Both the position numbers and the translations under genes were made by a program. Below, in pieces: positions 8,096 through 17,515 of a stretch of 64,000 nt of DNA. The notes under the pieces are model-generated. The model did no database searches and was not told where the DNA came from. It saw only the letters and a program-made list of their open reading frames with translations. The stretch lies in assembly GCA_046306335.1 (NCBI GenBank), contig JBKDXM010000136.1, forward strand, positions 1 to 64,000, in the 5' to 3' direction. Source of the DNA: UBA2386 sp046306335. GTDB taxonomy: Bacteria > Planctomycetota > UBA1135 > UBA2386. The stretch's first letter is position 1. Each line of letters opens with the position of its first letter.

Positions 8096-8623
8096 ATGTC
8101 CACCACCGACCCGCTGCCCGCCGGCCACACGCTCGACGATGCGGCGCTGCAGCAGGACCTCGCGCGCGCCCACGCCGCCGCGCGCGCCATGCTCGGCTGC
8201 GACCACCTTGCCGCCGATGCGGTGCAGGAAGCGCTGGTGGCGCTGTGGCGCGAGCCGACGCCACCGGTCGATCGCCGCGGCTGGCTCGTGCGCGCGGTGA
8301 CGTTCCGCAGCCAGACGCTGCGCCGCTCGCTGCTGCGCCGCCACAAGCACGAACACGGCGCCGGCGAGCACTGCCGGCTGCACCAGGGCTGCGACAACCC
8401 GCTGCACCACGCCTACGCGCACGAACTCGGCGATCGCCTCGATCGCGCGCTGGCGGAACTGCCGAGCGAACAGCGCACCGCCTTCACGCTGTACGTCGAG
8501 ACCGGCCTCGACTACCACGGCATCGCCAACCGTCTGTCGCTGCCGATCGGCACCGTGCGCTCGCGGCTGCACCGCGCGCGCCACGCGCTGCAGCAGGCGC
8601 TCGGCGACGAACCGGCCGACTGA
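8096..8623 (+). CDS. ECF sigma factor with a His/Cys-rich linker
   Basis: A 175-residue ECF-type sigma factor. Region 2 covers about residues 20-80 (AADAVQEALVALWR, then a basic LRRSLLRR helix). Region 4 covers about 111-170 (LPSEQRTAFTLYVE, HGIANRLSLPIGTVRSRLHR). The linker between them, residues 83-109, holds eight histidines (83, 85, 87, 92, 96, 104, 105, 109) and two cysteines (93, 99), far more than in ordinary ECF linkers. No anti-sigma gene is present; the next gene, 62 nt downstream, is a metal-type permease with its own His/Cys tail. I infer that metal binding in the linker may control the spacing of regions 2 and 4, hence activity. The sigma-factor identity is secure and the metal-sensing role is a hypothesis. 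Confidence 0.88.
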   Translation: MSTTDPLPAGHTLDDAALQQDLARAHAAARAMLGCDHLAADAVQEALVALWREPTPPVDRRGWLVRAVTFRSQTLRRSLLRRHKHEHGAGEHCRLHQGCDNPLHHAYAHELGDRLDRALAELPSEQRTAFTLYVETGLDYHGIANRLSLPIGTVRSRLHRARHALQQALGDEPAD

Positions 8624-8685
8624 CGCCGCGGCGCGCCGCCGGCAACCGCGGCCGCGCGGACGGCTGCTTCGCCCGTCGCCCCGCG

Positions 8686-10662
8686 ATGCCCTACGCTCTC
8701 CCCGTGTTCCTGCTGTCCAGCTTCGTCGCCTTGGCGCTCGGCCCGCTGCTCGTGTGGCTGGCGCGTCGCCAGCCGTGGTCGACGGTCAGCATCGACAGCT
8801 TCTGCCTCGTCACCGTCAGCGGCTTCACGCTGCTGCACCTGCTGCCCGAGTCGGCGGCGCAGGCCGGTTGGATCGTGCTGCCGCTGGCGCTCGCCGGGTT
8901 CCTGCTGCCGGCCGTGGCCGAACGCACGCTGCACCACGGCTCGACCAACGTCCGCGGCGCGGTGATCGCGCTGGCGCTCCTCGGCGTCGCCGCGCACGCG
9001 ACGCTCGATGGCCTGCTGCTCGCCGGCGACAGCCACGTGCCCGAACTCGGCGACGGCCACGGCCACACGCAGGAACTGACGGCGTGGGCGATCGTGCTGC
9101 ACCGCATCCCGGAAGGCGTCGGCATCTGGTGGATCGTGCCGCGCACGCTCGGCTGGCGCGTCGCGTTGTTCACCACGCTGGTCAGCATGGCGGCGACGAC
9201 GTTCGGCTACCTGCTCGGCGGCGACGCGCTGACCGACGGCTCGCAGCGCGGCCTCGCGCTGCTGCAGGCGCTGTTGATCGGCTCGCTGCTGCACGTCGTG
9301 CTGCACGCGCACGTGCCCGCGCCGCGCGGCCAGGGCCGCTTCCGCCCGGCCTCGGTGCTCGGCGGCGCTGCCGGCGTGGCGGCGCTGTGGGCGGTCATCC
9401 GCGACCACTTCCCACAGGGCGAGCACGGCGGCCCGGCGGCGGTGTTCCTCGCGCTCGCGCGCGAGTCCGCGCCCGCCCTGCTGCTCGCCTACCTGCTCGT
9501 CGGCCTGTGCCACGCGTTCCTGCCGGCCACCTGGGTGCGCTCGATGACGCGCGGCAACCGCTTCACCCAGGCGCTGCGCGGCGTCGCCGTCGGTCTGCCG
9601 CTGCCGGTGTGCTCGTGCGGCGTCGTGCCGATCTACCGCGAACTGATCGGCCAGGGCGCTGGCCTCGCGGCCGCGGTCGCCTTCCTGATCGCGACGCCCG
9701 AACTGGAGGTCGCCGCGGTGATGCTGACGTGGCAACTGATGGGCGGCGAGGTGGCGCTGGTGCGCGTCGGCATGGCCGCCGTGCTCGCGCTCGCGGTCGG
9801 CGTGCTGGTGTCGGCGATCGCGCCGAAGTACACGGCCGCCGCCGATGCGCCGGCGGGCGCGCTGCCGCAGCCGGCGACCGGCAGTCTCGGCGAGCGCCTG
9901 CGCGCGGCGTTCTCGTTCGGCTTCGGCCCCGCCGTCGACAACACGGCGACCTGGATCCTCATGGGACTGCTGCTGTCGGCGGTGCTGATGCCGTACGTCG
10001 ACCGCGAATGGCTCGCGGCGCTGCCGCCGTGGGTCGACGTCCCGGTCGCAGCGCTGCTCGGACTGCCGCTGTACGTCTGCGCGACCGGCAGCACGCCGCT
10101 CGCCGCGATGCTGCTGGTGCAGGGCATGTCGCCGGGCGCGGTGCTGGCGTTGATGCTGACCGGGCCGGCGACGAACGTCACCACCTTCGGCGTGCTCGCG
10201 CGGTTGCACGGCGGTCGCACCGCCGCGGTGTTCGCCGCCGCGATGTGGGTCGGCGCCGTGCTGCTCGGCTACGCCGCCAACGCGCTGCTGCCGCGCATCG
10301 ACGTCGCCGCCTTCGGCGCCGACCAAGCGCACGGCGGGTGGTTTGGCTGGACGTGCCTCGCCGGGCTCAGCGCCGTGTTCGCCGTGGCGCTGCTGCGCCA
10401 GGGTGTGCGGCCATTCCTCGAACGCCTGTTCGAGTCGCCGGCCAACGTCGGCCACGGCCACGCGGCGGGCTGCTGCGACGACGACCACGGCCACGACCAT
10501 CACCATCACCACGGCCATGCGCACGGCCACCCCCACCACGGCGGGCCGGCGACCGGCGCGTTCGCGCCCATCGCGCCGGCGCGCCTCGCGCCGCCGCCGG
10601 CCAGAGCCCCCGGCAAGCCGGCGGCCGACGCCGGCGATTGCTGCGGCGGCGGCTGCCACTGA
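8686..10662 (+). CDS. ZIP-like domain fused to a COG0701 (ArsP/SO_0444-type) permease with a His/Cys-rich tail
   Basis: A 658-residue multispanning membrane protein with two transporter modules. Residues 1 to about 240 resemble ZIP metal transporters: His104 and Asp108 in AAHATLDGLL, His139 and Glu143 in VLHRIPEGVG (compare HNIPEG in ZupT), and His-rich loops at 117-127 and 203-209. Residues about 250-590 are a COG0701/DUF318 permease with the conserved PVCSCG (Cys309, Cys311) and a second half containing LYVCATGSTPLAAMLL. Relatives of this module include ArsP and the SO_0444-type Cu/Zn efflux proteins. The last 70 residues are a metal-binding tail: a CC pair, a dense run of about 15 histidines, and a terminal Cys/Gly cluster. 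The ATG at 8686 gives the first membrane helix. A role in divalent-metal efflux or buffering is likely; metal and direction are not certain. Confidence 0.85.
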   Translation: MPYALPVFLLSSFVALALGPLLVWLARRQPWSTVSIDSFCLVTVSGFTLLHLLPESAAQAGWIVLPLALAGFLLPAVAERTLHHGSTNVRGAVIALALLGVAAHATLDGLLLAGDSHVPELGDGHGHTQELTAWAIVLHRIPEGVGIWWIVPRTLGWRVALFTTLVSMAATTFGYLLGGDALTDGSQRGLALLQALLIGSLLHVVLHAHVPAPRGQGRFRPASVLGGAAGVAALWAVIRDHFPQGEHGGPAAVFLALARESAPALLLAYLLVGLCHAFLPATWVRSMTRGNRFTQALRGVAVGLPLPVCSCGVVPIYRELIGQGAGLAAAVAFLIATPELEVAAVMLTWQLMGGEVALVRVGMAAVLALAVGVLVSAIAPKYTAAADAPAGALPQPATGSLGERLRAAFSFGFGPAVDNTATWILMGLLLSAVLMPYVDREWLAALPPWVDVPVAALLGLPLYVCATGSTPLAAMLLVQGMSPGAVLALMLTGPATNVTTFGVLARLHGGRTAAVFAAAMWVGAVLLGYAANALLPRIDVAAFGADQAHGGWFGWTCLAGLSAVFAVALLRQGVRPFLERLFESPANVGHGHAAGCCDDDHGHDHHHHHGHAHGHPHHGGPATGAFAPIAPARLAPPPARAPGKPAADAGDCCGGGCH

Positions 10663-10736
10663 CTCCGGCGCGCGCCGCGCGGCTGCCACCGCGACGCCTT
10701 CGTGCATCACGCCGCCGCGCCAGCTAGGTTGTCGCC

Positions 10737-13700
10737 ATGGCGTCGGGGCTGTCTCTGTACGCGAGCACGCGGCTGGACGACCTGCTGGAGCTGCTCGCGG
10801 CGATCACGGGCAAGGAGCCGCTGTCGCCGCTGCAGGAAGAGACGATCGTCGTGCCGACGCAGGGCATCGCCCGCTGGGTGCGGCAGCGGTTGGCCCACAA
10901 ACGCGGCATCGCCGCGTCGCTGCGCCTGCCGTTCCTCGGCGGCTTCCTGCGCCGCCTCGCCGACGGCGACAGCGCCGCGCCCGACCCGCTGGCCAAGGAC
11001 GAACTGACGCTGCGGCTGTGGCGCCTCGTGCGCGCGCCGGGCGCGGCGCGGGACTACGGGCCGGCGTTCGCGTACTGCCGCGACGACGCCGACGGCCGCT
11101 TGCGCCTGCAACTGTGCGAACGGCTCGCGCGCGTGTTCGACGACTACCAGGTCTACCGGCCGGACCTGCTCGCCCGCTGGACCGCGGGCGACGACGCCGC
11201 CGACGCCGGCGAGCACGCGCCGTGGCAGGGCCGGCTGTGGCGCGCGCTGCTGGCCGACGCCGGCTTCGGGCGGGCCGGCGGACCGGCGGCGGCCGCCGCG
11301 ATCCGCCTGCGCGAGGTCGAGCGGCGGCTCGGCGCCGAAGCCGACGCCCGCCGCCGGCTGCCGCCGCGCGTGCACGTCTTCGGCGCCACCGCGCTGCCCC
11401 CCGCCTTCCTGCGCCTGCTGCTGGCGTGCAGCGAGCACACGCCGGTGCACCTCTACGTGCCGCAGCCCGCCGACCTGCGCGACGGCGACAGCAGCAACGC
11501 GTGGCTCGACCGCTTCGGCCTGCAGGCGCGCGAGTTCGCCCGCGAGTTCGCCGACCTCGCCGCCAGCGGCTACGCCGGCATCGCCCGCCTCGACGTCGGC
11601 GCCGTCGTGCGCCGGCACGAAGCGCCGTCCGAGCGTCGCACCGCGCTCGCCGTCGTGCAGGCGCGCATCGCCGACCTGTCCGGCGACAGCCCGCCGCGGC
11701 CGCCCATCGCGGCGGACGACGACTCGCTGCGCGTGCACGTCGCGCACTCGCCGCAGCGCGAACTGGAGATCGTGCGCGACCAGCTGCTCGCCGCCTTCGC
11801 CGCCGACCGCGACCTGCAGCCGCAGGACGTCTTCGTGCTGGTGCCCGACATCGAGCAGTACGCCGCCATGGCGGACGCGGTGTTCGGGCCGGTGCGCGAG
11901 CACCTGCCGTACCGCGTCGCCGACCGCAGCCCGATCGCCGAGCAACCGCTGTGCAGCGCCCTGTTCGCCGTGCTGGACCTCGCGCGCGGCCGCGTCGAGG
12001 CCGGCGACGTCTTCCGCGTGCTGGAGCAGGAGGCCGTGCGCCAGCGCTTCGACCTCGGGGTCGGCGACCTGCCGGCGCTGCGCGCCCGCTGCGATGCCGC
12101 CGGCGTGCGCTGGGGCGTCGACGGCGCACGGCGGGCGGCGCGGCTCGGCCTGCCGGCGTTCGACGACGGCTCGTGGCGCGCCGGGCTCGACCGGCTCCTG
12201 CTCGGCGTCATGACCGGACCGGGCGAAGCGCTCGCGCTCGGCCTCAGCCCGGTCGCCGACGCGACGAGCGGCCGCGACGACGCGTTCGGCAGGTTCCTCG
12301 CCTTCTGCACGGCGTTGTTCGAACGGCTCGACCTGCTCGCCGCGCCGCGGCCGCTGGCCGCGTGGGCCGACCGTCTCGACGACCTGCTGGCGGCGCTGTT
12401 CCTGCCGACCTCGGCCGAGGACCGCGCCGCCGCCGAGCGCCTGCGCCGCGCCATCGCGCGCCTGCGCGCCATCGCCACCGCCGCCGCCGTCGACGAGCCC
12501 GTCGCCGCCGTCGTGCTGCGCGACTGGCTCGACGGCGCGCTGGCGGAGAGTTCCGGCGGCGGCTTCCTGTCGGGCTCGATCACCATCGCGTCGCTGACGC
12601 CGATGCGCACGCTGCCGTGCCGCCGACTGTACGTCTGCGGCCTGTCGGACCAGCAGTTCCCGCGGCGGCCGCAAGCCCTGCCGTTCGACCTGATCGCGCA
12701 GCGCCGGCGGGCCGGCGACCGCGACGCGCGCCGCGACGACCGCCAGCTGTTCCTCGACCTGCTGACGTCGGCGCGCGACGCCGTGCACCTGCTGTACGTC
12801 GGCCGGTCGGCGAAGGACGACGCCGAGTGTGCGCCGTCGACGCTGCTCGACGAACTGCTCGAAGTGGTCGATGCGACGTTCGCGCCGGGGCCCGACGGCG
12901 CGCCGGCGCGCGCGCAGGTCGTCGTGCCCCACCCGCTGCAGCCTTGGAGCCGGCGCTACCGCGACGGCCGCGACCCGCGGTTGTTCGCGTACGCCGTCGG
13001 CCACGGCGGCGCGCTGCCGGACACCCGCTCGGACGCGGCGCCGTGGAGCGACGACGCGCCGGCCGAGCCGCCGGCCGAACTGCAGGGACAGGACCTCGCG
13101 CTCGCCGACCTCGTGGCGTTCTGGCGCGATCCGCCGCGCTTCTTCTGCGAGCGCGTGCTCGGCATGACGCTGCGGGCCGCCGACGCGCCCGAGCCGGTGA
13201 CCGAGCCGTTCGCGCTCGACGGCCTCGGCAACTGGCAACTGCGCGACACGCTGCTGCGCCGCGACGTGCCCGGCGAAGGCGAAGCGGACCGCATGGCGGC
13301 CGCGCACGCCGCCGGGTTGGTGCCCCCCGGCAGCCGCGGCGACCGCGCCTTCCACGACGGCGAGGACGAGGCGCAGGTACTGCGCCGCTGCCTGCGCGCG
13401 CACGGCGCGCTCGCCTCCGTGCCGGTGGCGGTCGCCGCCGACGACGGCCGCGTCGCCGGCACCCTCGAAGGCGTCGCCGCCGACGCGCTCGTGCGCGCGC
13501 AGGCAGGCAAGCTGAAGGCGAAGCACCGGCTCGCCGCGTTCGTCGCGCACGTGGTCGCCGCCGTGGCGCGGGGTGCGGGCGGCGCGCTCCTGCCCGACGC
13601 GTCGGTGCAGTACGGACTCGGCGAGACGCAGCGGCTGCGGCCGCTCGATGGCGACGCGGCGCAGGCGGCCCTCGCCGTGCTGGTCGCCGGGTTCCGCGCC

Positions 13701-13961
13701 GGCCTCCGCCGGCCGCTGCCGTTCTTCCCCGCGGCCTCGCTCGCCCATGCCGAAGCCCGCGCCAAGGGCGACGACGACGCCGTCGCGACGCGGCGGGCGC
13801 GCGCCGCGTTCGCCGGCCACGGCGACGGCTCGACCGGCGAAGCCGACGACGCCGCCACGGCCCTGTGCTGGCGCGGCCGCGACCCGCTGGGCCATCCCGA
13901 CTTCGCCGAATGGGCCGAGCGCGTCGGCCGAGCGCTCGCGGCATGCGAGGAGCTGGCATGA
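10737..13961 (+). CDS. recC: Exodeoxyribonuclease V gamma subunit (RecC)
   Basis: A 1074-residue RecC, the Chi-scanning and DNA-splitting subunit of the RecBCD helicase-nuclease that processes double-strand ends for recombination. Family features are clear: the N-terminal block IVVPTQGIARWVRQRLA, a DVFVLVPDIEQYAAMAD segment, the SPIAEQPL region, FLSGSITIASLTPMRTLPCR and the LCGLSDQQFPR-type block (YVCGLSDQQFPR). The length is close to the E. coli protein (1122). It is first of three genes; its TGA overlaps the recB ATG (ATGA). TAGGTT six nt upstream of the ATG could be part of a -10 element, but no good -35 goes with it. Confidence 0.95.
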   Translation: MASGLSLYASTRLDDLLELLAAITGKEPLSPLQEETIVVPTQGIARWVRQRLAHKRGIAASLRLPFLGGFLRRLADGDSAAPDPLAKDELTLRLWRLVRAPGAARDYGPAFAYCRDDADGRLRLQLCERLARVFDDYQVYRPDLLARWTAGDDAADAGEHAPWQGRLWRALLADAGFGRAGGPAAAAAIRLREVERRLGAEADARRRLPPRVHVFGATALPPAFLRLLLACSEHTPVHLYVPQPADLRDGDSSNAWLDRFGLQAREFAREFADLAASGYAGIARLDVGAVVRRHEAPSERRTALAVVQARIADLSGDSPPRPPIAADDDSLRVHVAHSPQRELEIVRDQLLAAFAADRDLQPQDVFVLVPDIEQYAAMADAVFGPVREHLPYRVADRSPIAEQPLCSALFAVLDLARGRVEAGDVFRVLEQEAVRQRFDLGVGDLPALRARCDAAGVRWGVDGARRAARLGLPAFDDGSWRAGLDRLLLGVMTGPGEALALGLSPVADATSGRDDAFGRFLAFCTALFERLDLLAAPRPLAAWADRLDDLLAALFLPTSAEDRAAAERLRRAIARLRAIATAAAVDEPVAAVVLRDWLDGALAESSGGGFLSGSITIASLTPMRTLPCRRLYVCGLSDQQFPRRPQALPFDLIAQRRRAGDRDARRDDRQLFLDLLTSARDAVHLLYVGRSAKDDAECAPSTLLDELLEVVDATFAPGPDGAPARAQVVVPHPLQPWSRRYRDGRDPRLFAYAVGHGGALPDTRSDAAPWSDDAPAEPPAELQGQDLALADLVAFWRDPPRFFCERVLGMTLRAADAPEPVTEPFALDGLGNWQLRDTLLRRDVPGEGEADRMAAAHAAGLVPPGSRGDRAFHDGEDEAQVLRRCLRAHGALASVPVAVAADDGRVAGTLEGVAADALVRAQAGKLKAKHRLAAFVAHVVAAVARGAGGALLPDASVQYGLGETQRLRPLDGDAAQAALAVLVAGFRAGLRRPLPFFPAASLAHAEARAKGDDDAVATRRARAAFAGHGDGSTGEADDAATALCWRGRDPLGHPDFAEWAERVGRALAACEELA

Positions 13962-16900
13962 AGCTGCCTGCGTTCGACCTCGCGACGGCGTCGCTGGAGC
14001 CGGGCGTGGTGTTGCTCGAAGCGAGCGCCGGCACGGGCAAGACGTACACGCTCGTCGGCATCCTGCTGCGCCTGCTGCTCGAACGCCGCATCGAGCGGCT
14101 CGACCAAGCGCTCGTCGTCACGTTCACGGTGGCGGCGACCGACGAACTGAAGCGCCGCCTGCGCGACGGCCTGCGCCGGGTGCTCGACGCCGCGTCCGGC
14201 CAGCCGACGGACGACCCGTTCTTCGCCGGCCTCGCCGCGCTGCCCGAGGCCGCGGCGCGCTGCCGGCGCGCGCTCGCGGACTTCGACCAGGTCGCCGTGC
14301 ACACGATCCACGGCTTCTGCAAGCGCCTGCTCGACGAAGCGGCGTTCGAGACCGGCCAACCGTTCCGCACCGAGTTCGAGACCGACGGGCTGCCGCTGCT
14401 CTACCGCGCCGCCGCCGACGCGCTGCGGCTGCAGCACGCTCCCCCGGGCGACGTGCGCGGCGCCTTGCTGCACCTCGGCAAGCACACGCCCGACTCGCTG
14501 GTGCAGGCCTACCGCCTCTGGCGCCGGCACCCGCGCGTCGCGCTGCCGGAGCCGTCGTCGCGCTTCCGCGCGCTCGCCGACGCGGTCGCGGCGGCGGCGG
14601 CGCGGGCGAGCGCGCTGTGGCCCGAGGACCTGGGCGCGCAGTTCGCCGCCTACGCGTGGAACGGCGGCGACGGCCCGCTCGGCGGCATGTTCGGCGGCGA
14701 CTTCGCGCAGCTCGGCGCGCGCCTGCGCCGCGCGCCGCACGCATGCCTCGCGGCGCTGCTGCTGCTGACGCCCGACGCGCTGCGCAAGAAGCTGAACAAG
14801 ACGAAGCACAAGAAGGTCGTCTTCGACGGCCCGTTCTTCGCCGCTTGCGCCGAGGTCGAAGCCGCCGTCACCGCAGCGCTCGCGCACCTGCGCACCGAGT
14901 TGCTGACGGCGATGCAGCAGCGGGTCGAGCAGGGCAAGCGCGAGGAGCACGTCGCCACCTTCGACGACCTGCTGGTGCGCGCGCACGCCGCGCTGCGCGA
15001 TCCGGCGCGCGCCGACGCCGTGCGCGGCGCCATCCGCGCCCGCCACCAGGTCGCGCTGATCGACGAGTTCCAGGACACCGACGCGCTGCAGTACGCGATC
15101 TTCTCGACGTGCTTCGCCGACCGGTCGCTGTTCCTGGTCGGCGACCCCAAGCAGGCGATCTACGGCTTCCGCGGCGCCGACCTGCGCACCTACCTGCGCG
15201 CCCGCGGCGACGCCCAGCGCGCCTTCACGCTCGACGCCAACTTCCGCAGCGCCAAGGCGCTCGTCGCGGCGACGAACGCGCTGTTCGTCGGCCATCCGCG
15301 GCCGTTCGTCGACGCGGCCATCAGCGCGCAGGAAGTGCACGCGGCGGCCGGACCGGCGCAGAAGCGCATCGAGGGCGACGGCGAGGCGTCGCTGCGCTGG
15401 CGCTGGACCCTGCCGACCGCGGCCGAGGCCGGCAACAAGAACCTCGTGGCGCAGCGCATCTGCGCCGACGTCGCCGCCGAGGCCGTGCGCCTGCTGCGCT
15501 CGGGCGCGACGCTCGACGGCCGGCCGATCCGGCCGCGCGACCTCGCCGTGCTGACGCGCGCCAACTGGCAGGCGACCGCCGTGCAGGACGCGCTGCGCGC
15601 GGTCGGCATCCCGTCCGCCATCGGCAAGGCGGGCGACGTGCTCGCCAGCGAGGAGGTCGACGACGTGCGGCGTGTGCTGCTGGCGATCGCGCGGCCGACC
15701 GACCTGCGGCTCGTGCGCGCGGCGATGGCCACCCGCCTCTACGGCCTCGACCTCGCCGGGCTGCGCGCCGTCGCCGCCGACGAGGCGGGCCACGACGAGG
15801 TCGTCGAGGCCTTCCAGGGCTGGCGCGCGCGCTGGCGGCGCCACGGCGTGATGGCGCTGTTCGCCGCGTTCGCCGACGCGCGACAGGTCACCGCGCGCTA
15901 CCTCGGCTGGCACGACGGCGAGCGGCGGCTGACCAACCTGCGCCAGCTGTGGGAACTGCTGCACGGCGCCGAGACCGCGCACCGGCTGCAGCCCGAAGCG
16001 CTGCTGCGCTGGTTCGAGCAGGAAGCGCACGCCCGCGACGAGGTCGGCGAGGAACTGCGCGAGATGCGCCTGGAGAGCGACGAGGACGCCGTGCAGATCC
16101 TCACCGCGCACCGCAGCAAGGGCCTGCAGTACGAGGTCGTGTTCTGCCCGTTCCTGTGGGACCGGCGCGGCGTGAAGGGCCTCGAGCTCGAGCCGCTCGT
16201 CGAAGGCCACCGGCTCGCGTTCGACGTGAAGTCCGACTCGCCTGCCGCTGCCGCGATCGCGCGCGAGCGCCTGGAGGAGGACGTGCGCCTGACCTACGTC
16301 GCGCTGACGCGCGCCGTCCGCCGCTGCTACGTGCACTTCGGACCGATCGGGACCGACCACGGCGGCAGCCCGCTGGCGTGGCTCGTCGGCGGCCGCACGG
16401 CCGCGCCACCCGACGGCGACGCGTTCGCCGCGTGGCTGGCCGACTTCCAGAAGTCCGGCAAGGACGGCCGGCCGGCGTGGCGCCAGACGCTCGCCGACAT
16501 GGCCGCGCAGAGCGCGGGCGCGGTCGCCGTCGACGACGTCCCCGCCGCGCCCGCGGCCGGACGCGCACCGACCGTGCCCAACGCGGCGCTCGCGCCGCTG
16601 CGCCGGCCGGGGCGAACCGTCGAGGCCCGTGAGCAGACGAGCTTCACGCGGCTGATGGCGCAGCGCGAGACGGACCTCGCCGACCGCGACGTGGTCGACG
16701 ACGAACCGCAGCCAGCGGCGGCCGCGGCCGAGCCGGCCGTGCCCGCGGTCGGCATGTTCGCCTTCGCGCGCGGCGCCGCCGCTGGCATCTGCCTGCACGA
16801 ACTGCTGGAGCGCGTCGACCTGCGCCTTGCCGACGGGCCGGCCGCAGCAGCCGCCGTGCAGCAGGCGCTCGCCGACCACGGCCTGCTCGCGCCGACGGCG

Positions 16901-17515
16901 CACCGCGGCACGATCGACCCGGTCGCCGACACCGCGGCGATGCTGCGCGCGCTCGCCGGTGCCATCGTGACGCCGCCCGGCTGCACGCTGGCCGAACTGA
17001 CGGGCGGGGAGAAGCGCGCCGAGTGGGAGTTCCTGCTGCCGATCGCAGCCGAGCCCGTCGGCCTCGCCCACGCGCTCGCCCGGTCGGCCTCGTCGATCGT
17101 GCGCGAACAGGGCAAGCGGCTGCTGGCGATGGGCCGCAAGCGCCTGACCGGCTTCCTGTCGGGCAGCGCCGACCTCGTCTGCGAACACGCCGGCCGCTAC
17201 TGGATCCTCGACTGGAAGTCGAACCATCTCGGCAACCGCCGTGAGGACTACCTCGCGCCGCAGCTGCGCGAAGCCATGCTCGCCAGCGACTACGTGCTGC
17301 AGTACTGCCTGTACACGCTGGCGCTGCACCGGCAGCTGCGCGCGCAGCTGCCCGACTACGACCCTGCCCGCCACCTCGGCGGCGTCTGCTACGTGTTCGT
17401 GCGCGGCGTCGCGGCGGGCAGCGACAGCGGCCTGTTCACCGAGGCGCTCGACCCGCAACTGGCGCACGCGCTCGACGAGTGGACCGCCACGCTCGGCGAG
17501 GAGGAACGCGCATGA
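13958..17515 (+). CDS. recB: Exodeoxyribonuclease V beta subunit (RecB)
   Basis: A 1185-residue RecB: a UvrD/SF1A 3'-5' helicase joined to a C-terminal RecB-family nuclease. Walker A is ASAGTGKT (Lys28), motif II is IDEFQDTD near residue 368, followed by GDPKQAIYGFRGAD, and motif V/VI lie around TAHRSKGLQYEVVFCP and LTYVALTRAVRRCY. The nuclease domain has GICLHELLE near 945 and the catalytic LDWKSNHLG near 1083 (D-x-K motif), so it should be active. The ATG at 13958 overlaps the recC stop, and the recB TGA overlaps the recD ATG. The protein works as a heterotrimer with the flanking gene products in the cytoplasm. Confidence 0.96.
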   Translation: MKLPAFDLATASLEPGVVLLEASAGTGKTYTLVGILLRLLLERRIERLDQALVVTFTVAATDELKRRLRDGLRRVLDAASGQPTDDPFFAGLAALPEAAARCRRALADFDQVAVHTIHGFCKRLLDEAAFETGQPFRTEFETDGLPLLYRAAADALRLQHAPPGDVRGALLHLGKHTPDSLVQAYRLWRRHPRVALPEPSSRFRALADAVAAAAARASALWPEDLGAQFAAYAWNGGDGPLGGMFGGDFAQLGARLRRAPHACLAALLLLTPDALRKKLNKTKHKKVVFDGPFFAACAEVEAAVTAALAHLRTELLTAMQQRVEQGKREEHVATFDDLLVRAHAALRDPARADAVRGAIRARHQVALIDEFQDTDALQYAIFSTCFADRSLFLVGDPKQAIYGFRGADLRTYLRARGDAQRAFTLDANFRSAKALVAATNALFVGHPRPFVDAAISAQEVHAAAGPAQKRIEGDGEASLRWRWTLPTAAEAGNKNLVAQRICADVAAEAVRLLRSGATLDGRPIRPRDLAVLTRANWQATAVQDALRAVGIPSAIGKAGDVLASEEVDDVRRVLLAIARPTDLRLVRAAMATRLYGLDLAGLRAVAADEAGHDEVVEAFQGWRARWRRHGVMALFAAFADARQVTARYLGWHDGERRLTNLRQLWELLHGAETAHRLQPEALLRWFEQEAHARDEVGEELREMRLESDEDAVQILTAHRSKGLQYEVVFCPFLWDRRGVKGLELEPLVEGHRLAFDVKSDSPAAAAIARERLEEDVRLTYVALTRAVRRCYVHFGPIGTDHGGSPLAWLVGGRTAAPPDGDAFAAWLADFQKSGKDGRPAWRQTLADMAAQSAGAVAVDDVPAAPAAGRAPTVPNAALAPLRRPGRTVEAREQTSFTRLMAQRETDLADRDVVDDEPQPAAAAAEPAVPAVGMFAFARGAAAGICLHELLERVDLRLADGPAAAAAVQQALADHGLLAPTAHRGTIDPVADTAAMLRALAGAIVTPPGCTLAELTGGEKRAEWEFLLPIAAEPVGLAHALARSASSIVREQGKRLLAMGRKRLTGFLSGSADLVCEHAGRYWILDWKSNHLGNRREDYLAPQLREAMLASDYVLQYCLYTLALHRQLRAQLPDYDPARHLGGVCYVFVRGVAAGSDSGLFTEALDPQLAHALDEWTATLGEEERA

